From Mycolicibacterium stellerae (lineage in GTDB: Bacteria > Actinomycetota > Actinomycetes > Mycobacteriales > Mycobacteriaceae), in contig NZ_RARC01000024.1 in NCBI RefSeq assembly GCF_003719305.1, forward strand, positions 36,363 to 100,362: 64,000 nt of DNA, read 5' to 3'. The stretch's first letter is position 1. Every line of letters starts with the position of its first letter. This document shows, in pieces, positions 26,629-35,978 of the stretch. The notes beneath the pieces were generated by a model. The model was given only the letters and a program-made list of their open reading frames with translations, made no database searches and had not been told where the DNA came from. Position numbers and translations under genes: made by a program.

Positions 26629-28785
26629 TTATTTCAGGCCGGCGGCATCCATGCCGCGGAGTTCCTTCTTCAAATCCGCGATTTCGTCCCGTATTCGGGC
26701 AGCCAGTTCGAACTGGAGGTCACGCGCTGCGGCCATCATCTGCGCCGTCAGATCCTTGATGAGATCGGCAAGCTCGGCCCTCGGCATGCTCGAGGTGTCG
26801 CGGCCCTCGATGATCCCGGCGCTGACCGCGCGACCCGGCTCACCCTGTGCGCGACGGCCCCGCGAAGCATTTCGTCCCGAGCCGCCCACCTCGACGTCCG
26901 TGTCGTCGGCCTCGCGGTACACCTGGTCGAGGATGTCGGCGATCTTCTTTCGGAGGGGCTGCGGGTCGATACCGCGCGCCTCGTTGTAGGCGATCTGCTT
27001 GGCCCGCCTCCGGTCGGTCTCGTCGATGGCCTGCTTCATCGAATCGGTCATGGTGTCGGCGTACATGTGCACCTCGCCCGACACGTTTCGCGCCGCGCGG
27101 CCGATCGTCTGAATCAGGCTTCGCGGCGAGCGGAGGAAGCCCTCCTTGTCCGCGTCCAGGATCGCCACCAGCGACACCTCGGGTAGGTCGAGCCCCTCGC
27201 GCAGCAGGTTGATTCCGACCAGAACGTCGTACTCACCCAGCCGCAGCTGTCGCAGCAGCTCGACGCGGCGCAAGGTGTCGACCTCGGAGTGCAGATAGCG
27301 GGTCCGGATCCCCGTCTCCAGCAGGTAGTCGGTCAGGTCCTCGGCCATCTTCTTGGTCAGGGTGGTCACCAAGACGCGCTCGTCGACCTCGGTGCGTTTG
27401 CGGATCTCCCCGATCAGGTCGTCGATCTGCCCCTTCGTCGGCTTGACCACCACCTGCGGGTCGACAAGGCCGGTGGGCCGGATGACCTGCTCGACGAATT
27501 CTCCGCCGGTCTGGCTCAGCTCGTAAGGACCGGGCGTGGCCGACAGATACACCGTCTGGCCGATCCGGTCGGCGAACTCCTCCCACGTCAGCGGCCGGTT
27601 ATCGATCGCTGACGGCAGGCGGAAGCCGAAATCGACCAGGTTGCGCTTGCGGGAGATGTCGCCCTCGTACATCCCGCCGATCTGCGGCACCGTCACGTGC
27701 GACTCGTCGATGACGAGCAGGAAGTCTTCGGGGAAGTAGTCCAACAAGGTGGCGGGCGCAGAGCCGGCCGGACGCGCGTCGATGTGCCGCGAGTAGTTCT
27801 CGATACCCGAGCAGAAGCCGACCTGTCGCATCATCTCGACGTCGTAGTTGGTGCGCATCCGGAGTCGCTGCGCCTCCAACAGCTTGCCCTGCTTCTCCAG
27901 CTCGGCCAGTCGCTCCTCGAGCTCCTGCTCGATGGTCGAAATCGCGTGCGCCATCCGCTCGGGCCCGGCGACGTAGTGAGTGGCCGGGAAGATCCGCAGC
28001 GAGTCGACCTTGCGGACCACGTCGCCGGTCAGCGGGTGCAGGTAGTAGAGCCCCTCGACCTCGTCACCGAAGAACTCGATGCGCACCGCGAGCTCCTCGT
28101 ACGACGGAATGATCTCGACCGTGTCGCCGCGCACCCGAAACGTACCTCTGGTGAACGCCATGTCGTTGCGGGTGTACTGAACGTCGACCAGCAACCGAAG
28201 GAGCGCGTCGCGCGGTATCTCCTCGCCGACCTTCACCTCGACCGACCGGTCCATGTAGGACTGTGGCGTGCCAAGGCCGTAGATGCACGACACGGACGCG
28301 ACCACCACGACGTCGCGCCGAGACAGCAGGCTCGAGGTCGCGGAGTGCCGGAGCCGCTCCACATCGTCGTTGATCGAGCTGTCCTTCTCGATATAGGTGT
28401 CCGTCTGTGCGATGTACGCCTCGGGCTGGTAGTAGTCGTAGTACGAGACGAAGTATTCAACCGCGTTGTGCGGCAACATCTCCCGCAGCTCATTGGCCAA
28501 CTGTGCGGCGAGTGTCTTGTTCGGCGCCATCACAAGGGTCGGCCGCTGCAGCCGCTCGATCAGCCAGGCAGTCGTAGCAGACTTGCCGGTGCCGGTAGCG
28601 CCCAGCAACACAACGTCGCGCTCCCCCGAGTTGATGCGGCGCTCCAGATCGTCGATCGCCGCGGGCTGGTCACCGGCTGGCTCATATTCGCTGACGACCT
28701 CGAACCTGCCGCCCGCGCGCACCATCGCCTCGACAGGGCGGTACTCAGAGTGCGCCAATACGGGGTGTTCGGTAGCGAAAGCCAT
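26629..28785 (-). CDS. uvrB: Excinuclease ABC subunit B
   Basis: A 718-aa UvrB, the helicase-fold damage verifier that receives DNA from UvrA and recruits UvrC. Walker A GATGTGKS is at residues 62-69. The beta-hairpin region YYDYYQPEAYI, the helicase motifs DESH and TIGRAARN, and the C-terminal UVR motif (ELAARIRDEIADLKKEL) are all present. ATG 28785 follows a TACCCT -10 by 6 nt, so the mRNA is probably leaderless. The promoter is a close match to the RecA-NDp/PafBC consensus. Confidence 0.98.
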   Translation of the reverse strand: MAFATEHPVLAHSEYRPVEAMVRAGGRFEVVSEYEPAGDQPAAIDDLERRINSGERDVVLLGATGTGKSATTAWLIERLQRPTLVMAPNKTLAAQLANELREMLPHNAVEYFVSYYDYYQPEAYIAQTDTYIEKDSSINDDVERLRHSATSSLLSRRDVVVVASVSCIYGLGTPQSYMDRSVEVKVGEEIPRDALLRLLVDVQYTRNDMAFTRGTFRVRGDTVEIIPSYEELAVRIEFFGDEVEGLYYLHPLTGDVVRKVDSLRIFPATHYVAGPERMAHAISTIEQELEERLAELEKQGKLLEAQRLRMRTNYDVEMMRQVGFCSGIENYSRHIDARPAGSAPATLLDYFPEDFLLVIDESHVTVPQIGGMYEGDISRKRNLVDFGFRLPSAIDNRPLTWEEFADRIGQTVYLSATPGPYELSQTGGEFVEQVIRPTGLVDPQVVVKPTKGQIDDLIGEIRKRTEVDERVLVTTLTKKMAEDLTDYLLETGIRTRYLHSEVDTLRRVELLRQLRLGEYDVLVGINLLREGLDLPEVSLVAILDADKEGFLRSPRSLIQTIGRAARNVSGEVHMYADTMTDSMKQAIDETDRRRAKQIAYNEARGIDPQPLRKKIADILDQVYREADDTDVEVGGSGRNASRGRRAQGEPGRAVSAGIIEGRDTSSMPRAELADLIKDLTAQMMAAARDLQFELAARIRDEIADLKKELRGMDAAGLK

Positions 28786-28791
28786 GTTCAC

Positions 28792-28814
28792 AGGGTAGAA
28801 CCACGCACCGACAT
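28792..28814 (-). promoter_or_regulatory. RecA-NDp/PafBC-type promoter of uvrB
   Basis: On the minus strand: ATGTCGGTG, exactly 8 nt, TACCCT. This is 8 of 9 for TTGTCRGTG and a full TANNNT, the best match in the window, followed 6 nt later by the uvrB ATG. Confidence 0.72.
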
Positions 28815-28835
28815 CGGCTGTTCCCCAGCCTATGC

Positions 28836-29354
28836 TTGGGTATCCACGCTCCCAAGCACGAGAAATTCGACCTGGTCGCACGCACCAACACCGATCCCAA
28901 GGGGATCGTCCGCGCGGTGGACACATACACCGTGAAGCCGTGGGGACTCTATATGGCCCGCCCGACGCCGGGCCGTGCCCAGTTCCATTACCTGGAGTCG
29001 TGGCTGCTGCCGTCACTGGGGCTTCGTGCGTCGATCTTTCATTTCAACCCCGGCTACGAACTCGATCAGGACTATTACCTCGACGTCGGCCGCTACTCCC
29101 CCGGCCCGACCAGCTGGCATTCCGAGGACCACTATCTCGACCTGGTGGTGCGCACCGGCGAAAGCGTCGAGCTCGACGACGTCGACGAGCTTCTGACCGC
29201 AGTGCGGCACGGCCTGCTGACCCCTGAAGACGCCGAACAGGCGGTTCAGACGGCCGTGGCCGCGACAGCCGGTCTGGCCAGACACGACTACCACCTCGAA
29301 CGCTGGCTGGCCGAGGCGGACATGACGCTGAGCTGGCTTGGGGCACGTTCCTGA
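28836..29354 (+). CDS. DUF402-like protein (Rv1632c-type)
   Basis: A 172-aa protein beginning MGIHAPKHEKFDLVARTNTD at a TTG codon; the nearby ATG at 28832 is in another frame. The PWGLYMARP, FHYLESWLLPSLGLRASIF and DQDYYLDVG segments, followed by a charged helix with DVDELLTAVRHGLLTPEDAE, suggest a DUF402-type barrel with a C-terminal helical tail. Some family members are nucleotide phosphatases; metal ligands are not certain here. It is divergent from uvrB, whose damage promoter occupies the gap. Confidence 0.72.
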   Translation: MGIHAPKHEKFDLVARTNTDPKGIVRAVDTYTVKPWGLYMARPTPGRAQFHYLESWLLPSLGLRASIFHFNPGYELDQDYYLDVGRYSPGPTSWHSEDHYLDLVVRTGESVELDDVDELLTAVRHGLLTPEDAEQAVQTAVAATAGLARHDYHLERWLAEADMTLSWLGARS

Positions 29355-29458
29355 GCAGTATCGGGTAACGGCTCCACACGCCGCAGCGATGGTCTTCATG
29401 ACGCCAAAACTGCAGGTCGACGAGGCCTGATCACACCCGAGTTGTAAGGTTTTATGTC

Positions 29459-29995
29459 ATGAGTGTCACCAAACGCAGCGCCCTCGCGCTCGTGGCCGCG
29501 GCTGCTCTCGGGCTCGCGGCGCAGGTCAATGCTCCCACGGCGCCGGCCGATCCGGGCGCCGATTCCCAGACTGACGTGGCGCCCGCTCCCGGTGACGGGT
29601 TGCAGCACAACGTCACGTATCGAGCTCGCGCCGACGGCACGTCGCGCGGAGCGGTGGTGTCCTACAAGATCGATGACACGAACGTCAACAGCGACCAACC
29701 GACGCTGCTACCGGGAGCCACGTTCGAGGTCAACACGGTCCTTTCCGACCCGAAGCTGGCGGGCATGACAGTCTCCATCGAGTGGCCGTACGGATCGAAT
29801 CTGCACTGCGAGATCCTCGTCGACGACGAAATAGTCGCCCAAGCCGATCAATTCATCGCGCCGAGGCTGTTCCGCGTCAAGGACGACCCGCTGTACGGCA
29901 CGCTGCAGTGCGGCGCGGCGCTTGACAGCCCTATGCCCGATGCGCCTGCGCAGGAAGCACCGCCTGCCGAAGGCGCTGCTCCCGCGGCCGCCTAG
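29459..29995 (+). CDS. Secreted protein of unknown function
   Basis: A 178-aa protein with a Sec signal peptide (KRSALALVAAAALGLAAQV, cleavage likely near the APADP region). The mature beta-rich domain has two Cys (LHC and LQC), probably a disulfide, and ends in a Pro/Ala-rich tail. The NVTYRARADGTSRGAVVSY and LHCEILVDDEIVAQ segments faintly recall the soluble domain of MmpS proteins, but I do not assign it. The start is ATG 29459, with TAAGGT 8 nt upstream. Its stop overlaps coaE by 4 bp. Confidence 0.75.
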   Translation: MSVTKRSALALVAAAALGLAAQVNAPTAPADPGADSQTDVAPAPGDGLQHNVTYRARADGTSRGAVVSYKIDDTNVNSDQPTLLPGATFEVNTVLSDPKLAGMTVSIEWPYGSNLHCEILVDDEIVAQADQFIAPRLFRVKDDPLYGTLQCGAALDSPMPDAPAQEAPPAEGAAPAAA

Positions 29996-31161
29996 CGGGC
30001 CCCGGCCGTCCACCCTGTGGAATCGGCCCACGCCTTCGCCCGCCAATAGGCGTCGAGGAACCACGGCTCTTTTGCCTCTGCGTAGTGAGGCTCCGTCAGC
30101 GCGTGGCGCTTTGCCTTCAAGTAGTCCTCGCGCACACCGGGATTGGCCTTGAGCCAGTCGGTGAACAAGAGCGCGAACTGTTGACCTGGCCAACCGTCGA
30201 CCCTGACGTGAACGTTGGCAGGCCTGCCGGGATCGGCCGCGCAGTGAAACCGCTTGCGCCACAATGCCGGATCATCGGTATGGGGGGTGTCGGTGCTGAT
30301 GTGATCGACGCGCGGGTAGCCGACGTCGGCCAACGGTTCGGCGAGTTCGTCGGCGACATCGAGTGATTCAACGGTGATCTGGATGTCGATGACGTCTTTT
30401 GCGTCCATCCCCTCGACGGCGGTGGAGCCGATGTGATCGACCCGCAATGCCTTTGGTCCGCAGGCGGTTTGGATGCGCTTGATGATCCGACTTGCGTCGT
30501 CAAACCATGCCGGATTGAAGGGCACGAGCTGATGGACGGACGGGACGCATTGCCCGGCGCGGATATTGGCCGCGAGCGGCAGCACTCGGTTGTACCAGAG
30601 GTCGCGTGCCTTCTCGACTAGCGCGCCCTGCGAGCCCGAGTTGTCCAGCAGCACATCGGCAATCGCGCGGCGCTGCTCCTCAGACGCCTGAGCGGCGATC
30701 CGCGCGCGGGCGTCGGCCTCGTCCATTCCGCGCTTGATGAGCCGTGCCACCCGAGTCTCTTCATCCGCATGGACGACGACCACGAGCGGGAACATCGGCG
30801 CCATCCCCGTCTCGACCAGCAGTGGGATGTCCTCGACCACGACCGCGTCGTCGGACACCGCGGCGATGATCTCCTCGCGCCGCCTGCCCACCAGCGGATG
30901 GACGATGCCGTTCAGCTTGGCGCGCTGCTCGTCGTCGACGAACGCCTTGGCGGCCAGCGCCGGCCGGTTCAACGCCCCATCGGGCAGCAGGATGTCCGCG
31001 CCGAACGCGTCGACCAGCGCGGACAGTCCCTCGGTGCCGGGCTCGACGACCTCCCTGGCGATGACGTCTCCATCGACGATGATGCCGCCGCACTCGTTGA
31101 AGGCGGCGGACACCGTCGACTTGCCGGCGCCGATTCCGCCGGTCAGACCGATGCGCAGCAT
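29992..31161 (-). CDS. coaE: Dephospho-CoA kinase with C-terminal GrpB-like domain
   Basis: A 389-aa fusion. The N-terminal ~200 residues are CoaE, which phosphorylates dephospho-CoA in the last step of CoA synthesis; the P-loop GLTGGIGAGKS is at residues 5-15. The C-terminal ~170 residues form a GrpB/UPF0157 nucleotidyltransferase-like domain (VDHIGSTAVEGMDAKDVIDI). This fusion is normal in mycobacteria, where the extra domain aids folding of the kinase. It lies 15 bp downstream of rpsA, in the same operon. Confidence 0.95.
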   Translation of the reverse strand: MLRIGLTGGIGAGKSTVSAAFNECGGIIVDGDVIAREVVEPGTEGLSALVDAFGADILLPDGALNRPALAAKAFVDDEQRAKLNGIVHPLVGRRREEIIAAVSDDAVVVEDIPLLVETGMAPMFPLVVVVHADEETRVARLIKRGMDEADARARIAAQASEEQRRAIADVLLDNSGSQGALVEKARDLWYNRVLPLAANIRAGQCVPSVHQLVPFNPAWFDDASRIIKRIQTACGPKALRVDHIGSTAVEGMDAKDVIDIQITVESLDVADELAEPLADVGYPRVDHISTDTPHTDDPALWRKRFHCAADPGRPANVHVRVDGWPGQQFALLFTDWLKANPGVREDYLKAKRHALTEPHYAEAKEPWFLDAYWRAKAWADSTGWTAGAR

Positions 31162-31176
31162 GCGGTCAAGCGCTGA

Positions 31177-32625
31177 CTATGCGCTGCCCGCGAGCTTCTC
31201 CCGGAGCGCCGCCAGCTGAGCGTCGCTGGCAAGCGACCCGCCTGCCGACTGCTCGTCGTCCCGCGGTGCGCCGTTGCCCTTCGATGCGGACGCCGCGACA
31301 TCTGCTGCCTCGGCTGCTGCGAACTTCTCCATCTGCGTGGTGTGCATCTTGTGCCTGCGCTCGGCCTCCGCGTAGCGAGCCTCCCACTCGTCGCGCTGCT
31401 TCTCGAAGCCCTCGAGCCATTCGTTGGTCTCGGAGTCGAAGCCCTCGGGGAAGATGTAGTTGCCCTGCTCGTCGTAGCTGTCGGCCATGCCGTACTTGCT
31501 GGGGTCGAACTCCTCGGTGTAATCCTCGTTGGCCTGCTTGAGCGATAGCGAGATGCGGCGACGCTCCAGATCGATGTCGATGACCTTGACCATGGCGTCG
31601 TCGCCGACGGCGACTACCTGATCGGGCACCTCCACGTGGCGCTCGGCCAGCTCGGAGATGTGCACCAGGCCCTCGATGCCTTCCTCGACGCGGACGAACG
31701 CACCGAACGGCACCAGTTTGGTGACCTTGCCTGGCACGATCTGACCGATCGCGTGGGTGCGGGCGAAGTGCCGCCACGGGTCTTCCTGAGTCGCCTTGAG
31801 CGACAACGACACCCGCTCGCGGTCCATGTCGACGTCGAGCACCTCGACGGTGACCTCGTCGCCAACCTGAACAACCTCGGACGGATGATCGATGTGCTTC
31901 CAGGACAGCTCGGAGACGTGCACCAGGCCGTCGACACCGCCGAGATCGACGAACGCGCCGAAGTTGACGATGGACGAAACGACACCCTTGCGGATGGCGC
32001 CCTTCTGCAGCTGGTTGAGGAACTCGCTGCGCACCTCCGACTGGGTCTGCTCCAGCCAGGCGCGGCGGCTCAGCACCACGTTGTTGCGGTTCTTGTCGAG
32101 CTCGATGATCTTGGCCTCGATCTCCTTGCCGATGTACGGCTGCAGATCGCGGACACGGCGCATCTCGACCAGCGACGCGGGCAGGAAGCCACGCAGGCCG
32201 ATGTCGAGGATCAGGCCGCCCTTGACGACCTCGATGACGGTGCCCTTGACGGCCTCGTCCTTTTCCTTGAGCTCTTCGATGGTGCCCCAGGCGCGCTCGT
32301 ACTGCGCACGCTTCTTGGACAGGATCAGACGGCCTTCCTTGTCCTCCTTGGTGAGGACAAGGGCTTCGACCTCATCGCCGACGGACACAACCTCAGAGGG
32401 GTCGACGTCGTGCTTGATGGAGAGCTCTCGGGAGGGGATGACGCCTTCGGTCTTGTAACCGATGTCGAGCAGGACCTCGTCACGGTCAACTTTGACGATG
32501 GTTCCCTCGACGATGTCGCCATCGTTGAAGTATTTGATGGTTTTGTCGATGGCGGCGAGAAAGTCCTCGGCCGAGCCGATGTCGTTGACGGCTACTTGCG
32601 GCGAGGTGACGGAGGGACTTGGCAT
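31177..32625 (-). CDS. rpsA: 30S ribosomal protein S1
   Basis: A 482-aa protein with four S1 RNA-binding motifs (roughly residues 35-105, 125-190, 210-280 and 295-365), for example GVDGLVHVSELSWKHI and GIEGLVHISELAERHV, and a long charged C-terminal tail. S1 unfolds mRNA on the 30S subunit. In M. tuberculosis the C-terminus has been discussed in pyrazinamide action and trans-translation. The start is ATG 32625. It is divergent from the PrsW-like gene. Confidence 0.97.
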   Translation of the reverse strand: MPSPSVTSPQVAVNDIGSAEDFLAAIDKTIKYFNDGDIVEGTIVKVDRDEVLLDIGYKTEGVIPSRELSIKHDVDPSEVVSVGDEVEALVLTKEDKEGRLILSKKRAQYERAWGTIEELKEKDEAVKGTVIEVVKGGLILDIGLRGFLPASLVEMRRVRDLQPYIGKEIEAKIIELDKNRNNVVLSRRAWLEQTQSEVRSEFLNQLQKGAIRKGVVSSIVNFGAFVDLGGVDGLVHVSELSWKHIDHPSEVVQVGDEVTVEVLDVDMDRERVSLSLKATQEDPWRHFARTHAIGQIVPGKVTKLVPFGAFVRVEEGIEGLVHISELAERHVEVPDQVVAVGDDAMVKVIDIDLERRRISLSLKQANEDYTEEFDPSKYGMADSYDEQGNYIFPEGFDSETNEWLEGFEKQRDEWEARYAEAERRHKMHTTQMEKFAAAEAADVAASASKGNGAPRDDEQSAGGSLASDAQLAALREKLAGSA

Positions 32626-32781
32626 GTGGTGGGTTGCTCCGGACAGGTTGGGTAGTAGGGACAGTTGTTATTGGCGTGACCCGCAGCAGAGATCGCAAAA
32701 CCACAGACGGGTACCCGTCGAGATTACTCGACTGTGTACACGCTGGACAAACTAGGTCCCTCGGCCTTGGCGATCGACCGC

Positions 32782-32787
32782 TACCCT
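32782..32787 (+). promoter_or_regulatory. -10 element for leaderless PrsW-like gene
   Basis: TACCCT stands 6 nt before GTG 32794. It decides between this start and the longer frame from GTG 32734, which lacks a ribosome site. Confidence 0.55.
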
Positions 32788-32793
32788 GCTCAG

Positions 32794-33966
32794 GTGACTT
32801 ATGCCGGTCCGCCGCAGCAGCCACTGCAATTCCTCCCGCCGTATCCGCCGATCCAGAAGAAGGTCCGCAAGGTCGGGGCACCGCTTGCCGTGCTGATCCT
32901 GCTGGGAACGATCGCCGGCCTGATCATCATCGCGCTGACCGCGTTCAACCCGGTCGGAACGGCAATTGGGTTCGTGTTGTCCAGCATCGCCATGACGGTC
33001 GTCGTGCTGGCCTACCTGTGGTTGGACCGATGGGAGCCGGAGCCAGCTCGGCTGCTTGTGCTGGCCTTTCTCTGGGGCGCGTCGGTCGCCGTCATCATCG
33101 CGTCGATACTTCAGCTCGTCGCCGAGGCCGCGATCAACCCTGGCGCAGCGGAGTCGGTCAGCCCGGTCACGATCGTGCTCGGCGCGCCCTTGACCGAAGA
33201 GGCGGCGAAGGGCCTGTTTCTTCTGCTGATGATGACCGGTCGGCGTCGCAACGAGCTCAACTCGCTGACCGACTGCCTGGTGTACGCCGGCCTGGTCGGC
33301 GCCGGGTTCGCCTGGCTGGAGGACATCCTCTACATCGGCGGAGGAGAGACGGTCGGCGACTCGCTGTTGACCGCGGCGATGCGGCTGATCATGGCGCCTT
33401 TCGCGCATTCGCTGTTCACCACGTTCTTCGGCATCGGCGTGTGGTTCGCGTTGCAACACCGAAACGCCCTGGCCAAGGTCGGCTATCTCCTGCTCGGCTA
33501 CATCGCCGCGGTGATCATGCACGGAATGTGGAACGGGTCGTCGCTGCTCGGCATCGGCGCGTACTTCGGCGTTTACCTGCTGTGGATGGTGCCGATCTTC
33601 GGGCTGGCGATCTGGCTCGCGGTGGCAAGCAGGCGCAAGGAGCAGCGGATCGTCGCCGAGAAGCTGCCGGGCATGGTGGCCGCGGGCCTGGTGACGCCCA
33701 ACGAGGCGACCTGGCTCGGCGCGATCCGTCCGCGGAAGGCGGCGATAGCGCAGGCCGCCCGGATTGGCGGAAAGCCCGCGGCCAAGGCCGTGAAGACCTT
33801 CGCCGCGCAAGTGGTCGAGCTGGCCTTCGTCCGGGACCGCATCGACCGCGGCTTCGGGGACCAGCGGGTGAACGCGCTGCTGACCGAGGAGACGTACGCG
33901 GTCTACGGAGCGCGGGCGGGCGCCCCTGCCCTGCAGGGGCTGACCCACTTCCGCTCCCCGGCCTAG
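32794..33966 (+). CDS. PrsW-family intramembrane protease
   Basis: A 390-aa integral membrane protein with a short Pro-rich N-terminus and about eight hydrophobic helices. The family active-site elements are present: the EExxK motif in LTEEAAKG (Glu135, Glu136, Lys139), FAWLED, then AHSLFTTFFG and IMHGMWN histidines. In Bacillus PrsW cleaves an anti-sigma factor in response to envelope stress. The C-terminal ~120 residues are soluble and basic. GTG 32794 is preferred because of the leaderless promoter. The target protein is unknown. Confidence 0.87.
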   Translation: MTYAGPPQQPLQFLPPYPPIQKKVRKVGAPLAVLILLGTIAGLIIIALTAFNPVGTAIGFVLSSIAMTVVVLAYLWLDRWEPEPARLLVLAFLWGASVAVIIASILQLVAEAAINPGAAESVSPVTIVLGAPLTEEAAKGLFLLLMMTGRRRNELNSLTDCLVYAGLVGAGFAWLEDILYIGGGETVGDSLLTAAMRLIMAPFAHSLFTTFFGIGVWFALQHRNALAKVGYLLLGYIAAVIMHGMWNGSSLLGIGAYFGVYLLWMVPIFGLAIWLAVASRRKEQRIVAEKLPGMVAAGLVTPNEATWLGAIRPRKAAIAQAARIGGKPAAKAVKTFAAQVVELAFVRDRIDRGFGDQRVNALLTEETYAVYGARAGAPALQGLTHFRSPA

Positions 33967-33992
33967 CGCGCCGACTTAGGGCGCGGGCGACC

Positions 33993-35552
33993 TCACCCTG
34001 CCTCTAGAGCCAGACCGCCGTCGACGGCAGGCGAGCGCACCGGTGCCGGCACCTGCTGAAGGTCCGGCTCCGGATACGCGGATGCCGATAGCATCTGCAG
34101 GCTCGACCGGCGCTTCACCAGCAGATAGCCCATCAGTGCGATGCCGATCAGATACCAGGCGGCAACGACTGGACCGGCCAGACTCAACGGCCAACTCAGC
34201 GCGGTCGCGAAGCTGAACGCCGGGATCCCGGCCCCCGCGCAGAACGCCGGAATCAGCAAGACCGCACCGAGCACCGGCACGAGGAGGTGCAGGAACACGT
34301 TGAACTCGGACCGTCGGTAGCGCAGGTAGTACACCGGGCAGGCCAGGGCCGTCACGAAGTAGATCGGCAACACCGCGACCGTCAGCGCAGTGCCGAACAC
34401 CGCGTACGCCGTGACCGGATCCCACGCGTAGCCGCCGACCAAGGTGAGAATCGCCCCGAGCACGAAGAACACCGTGATCGCCGTGGACGGCGACCGCCAG
34501 CGTGGGTGGACGTGGCCGAAGAACTTCGGCAGCGTCCCGCTGCGTCCCATGGCCATGATGCTCCGGGTGGCAGCCATCGCCGCACCATTCATGCATGCGA
34601 ACGACGAGACCAGCAAGACCGTCAGCAGGATCACCCAGCCGCCGCCCCACAGATTCGTGGCAAGCCCAATCCAGGCATTGCCGCCGTGATACGCCATGAA
34701 GTCAGCCATCTTGTCCGGTCCGAAGTACACCGCCGACGCATAGGAGGTGAGCACGTAGAACAGGCCAATAAGCAAGCAGGACAACATTACCGCCCGAGGG
34801 ACCGTGCGGCGGGGGTCCTTGGTTTCCTCGGCAAGTGGCGCGGCCGCCTCGAAGCCGATGAACGCGAGGAAGCCGTAGACGGAGGCGGCGATCACACCGC
34901 CCATCCCCTCGAATCCGGGCACCGTCGCAGCCGCAGGGGTGAACAGCGTCACGGTGTTGGCGTCACCCGCGGCAAAGACCATCCACACCGACATGACGAC
35001 GAGTACCGCGATCTCGAACAGGCCGAGTATCAACCCGAACCGGACACCGATCTCCACACCGAAGAAGTTCGTCGCGAACGCGCCACCCAGGCAGGCCAGC
35101 GCCCCGACCGTCCAGACGACGTTGAAGGCAGTTCCTCCGTCGGGTGCCACCGTCGTGGCCAGCAGGTTGCCGAACACCAGCGCCAAGTACGGCATCGCGA
35201 ACAGATACATGAACGGATACGCCCACGCGATGACGAAACCGACACCGGTGTGCATGGCGGTGCCGACGTATGACGCCAACCCGCCGGCCGACGAAATGTG
35301 TTTGGCGAGTTGGCCGATCGCCGTCGCTACCAGAAGGCTTCCGACGAGTGCAAAGACCACCGCCAACGGGAGCGCGCCACCGCCGAACAACGCACCGGTG
35401 CTGATGGCGTATGCCGCGCCTGCGCCGGGCGCCATCGTCGCGATGGCCACGAATAGAACGCCGGGCAAGTTGACGACGCCCTTTGCCAGACTCGGCTCCG
35501 CCGAGTCGTCTGCTACAAGAGGCGCCGCAGCGACCTCAGGGTTTGCGGTCAC
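33993..35552 (-). CDS. APC-family amino acid/amine permease
   Basis: A 519-aa transporter with about 12 to 14 membrane helices. The unwound helix 1 motif APGAGAAYAIS and the FIGFEAAAPLAEETKDPRRTVPRA loop are typical of the amino acid-polyamine-organocation superfamily. The last 50 residues are cytosolic. It is 18 bp downstream of the RidA gene, in an operon with RidA and a PhyH oxygenase. Together they suggest uptake and oxidation of an amino compound. Confidence 0.92.
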   Translation of the reverse strand: MTANPEVAAAPLVADDSAEPSLAKGVVNLPGVLFVAIATMAPGAGAAYAISTGALFGGGALPLAVVFALVGSLLVATAIGQLAKHISSAGGLASYVGTAMHTGVGFVIAWAYPFMYLFAMPYLALVFGNLLATTVAPDGGTAFNVVWTVGALACLGGAFATNFFGVEIGVRFGLILGLFEIAVLVVMSVWMVFAAGDANTVTLFTPAAATVPGFEGMGGVIAASVYGFLAFIGFEAAAPLAEETKDPRRTVPRAVMLSCLLIGLFYVLTSYASAVYFGPDKMADFMAYHGGNAWIGLATNLWGGGWVILLTVLLVSSFACMNGAAMAATRSIMAMGRSGTLPKFFGHVHPRWRSPSTAITVFFVLGAILTLVGGYAWDPVTAYAVFGTALTVAVLPIYFVTALACPVYYLRYRRSEFNVFLHLLVPVLGAVLLIPAFCAGAGIPAFSFATALSWPLSLAGPVVAAWYLIGIALMGYLLVKRRSSLQMLSASAYPEPDLQQVPAPVRSPAVDGGLALEAG

Positions 35553-35570
35553 GTAAGTTCTCCATACCTT

Positions 35571-35978
35571 CTAGAGGTCGACCGCGGTTGCGGTGAGCTC
35601 GACGAGTTGATCGGGGTGAGCAAGGGCGGTGACCCCGACCCAGGTGCTCGAGGGAGGCGCGGCGCCGAATCGCTTCGCGAAGAGCTCGGCGGTCGCCATG
35701 AGAGCCGGCACGTCGGTCGCGTAGACGGTGACGGCCACCAAGTTCTCCAGCGTCTGGTGCTCGGACGCCAGACACCGTTCCAGGATGTCCATCAGGAACA
35801 GCACCTGCTCTTCCATCGAGCCGGTGCCGATCACCGTGAATTCCGGTGGGGCGCCGGTGAAGGGTGCGATTCCGGAGTAGTAGACGGTGTCCTTGGCGCG
35901 AACGACCTGACTGAAACCCAGCAGCTCGAACGTCGACTCGTCGACGTACCCGACCTCGGGGTTGCTACGGACGATCAC
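35571..35978 (-). CDS. RidA (YjgF/YER057c) family protein
   Basis: A 135-aa protein with a RidA-like fold (SQVVRAKDTVYYSGIAPFTG, then LENLVAVTVYATDV, and the final VELTATAVDL). RidA proteins hydrolyse reactive enamine/imine intermediates from amino acid metabolism. The canonical catalytic arginine before the xxCxxE-like segment is not obvious, so it may be a divergent member. GTG 35978 overlaps the stop of the PhyH gene (GTGA). Confidence 0.82.
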   Translation of the reverse strand: MIVRSNPEVGYVDESTFELLGFSQVVRAKDTVYYSGIAPFTGAPPEFTVIGTGSMEEQVLFLMDILERCLASEHQTLENLVAVTVYATDVPALMATAELFAKRFGAAPPSSTWVGVTALAHPDQLVELTATAVDL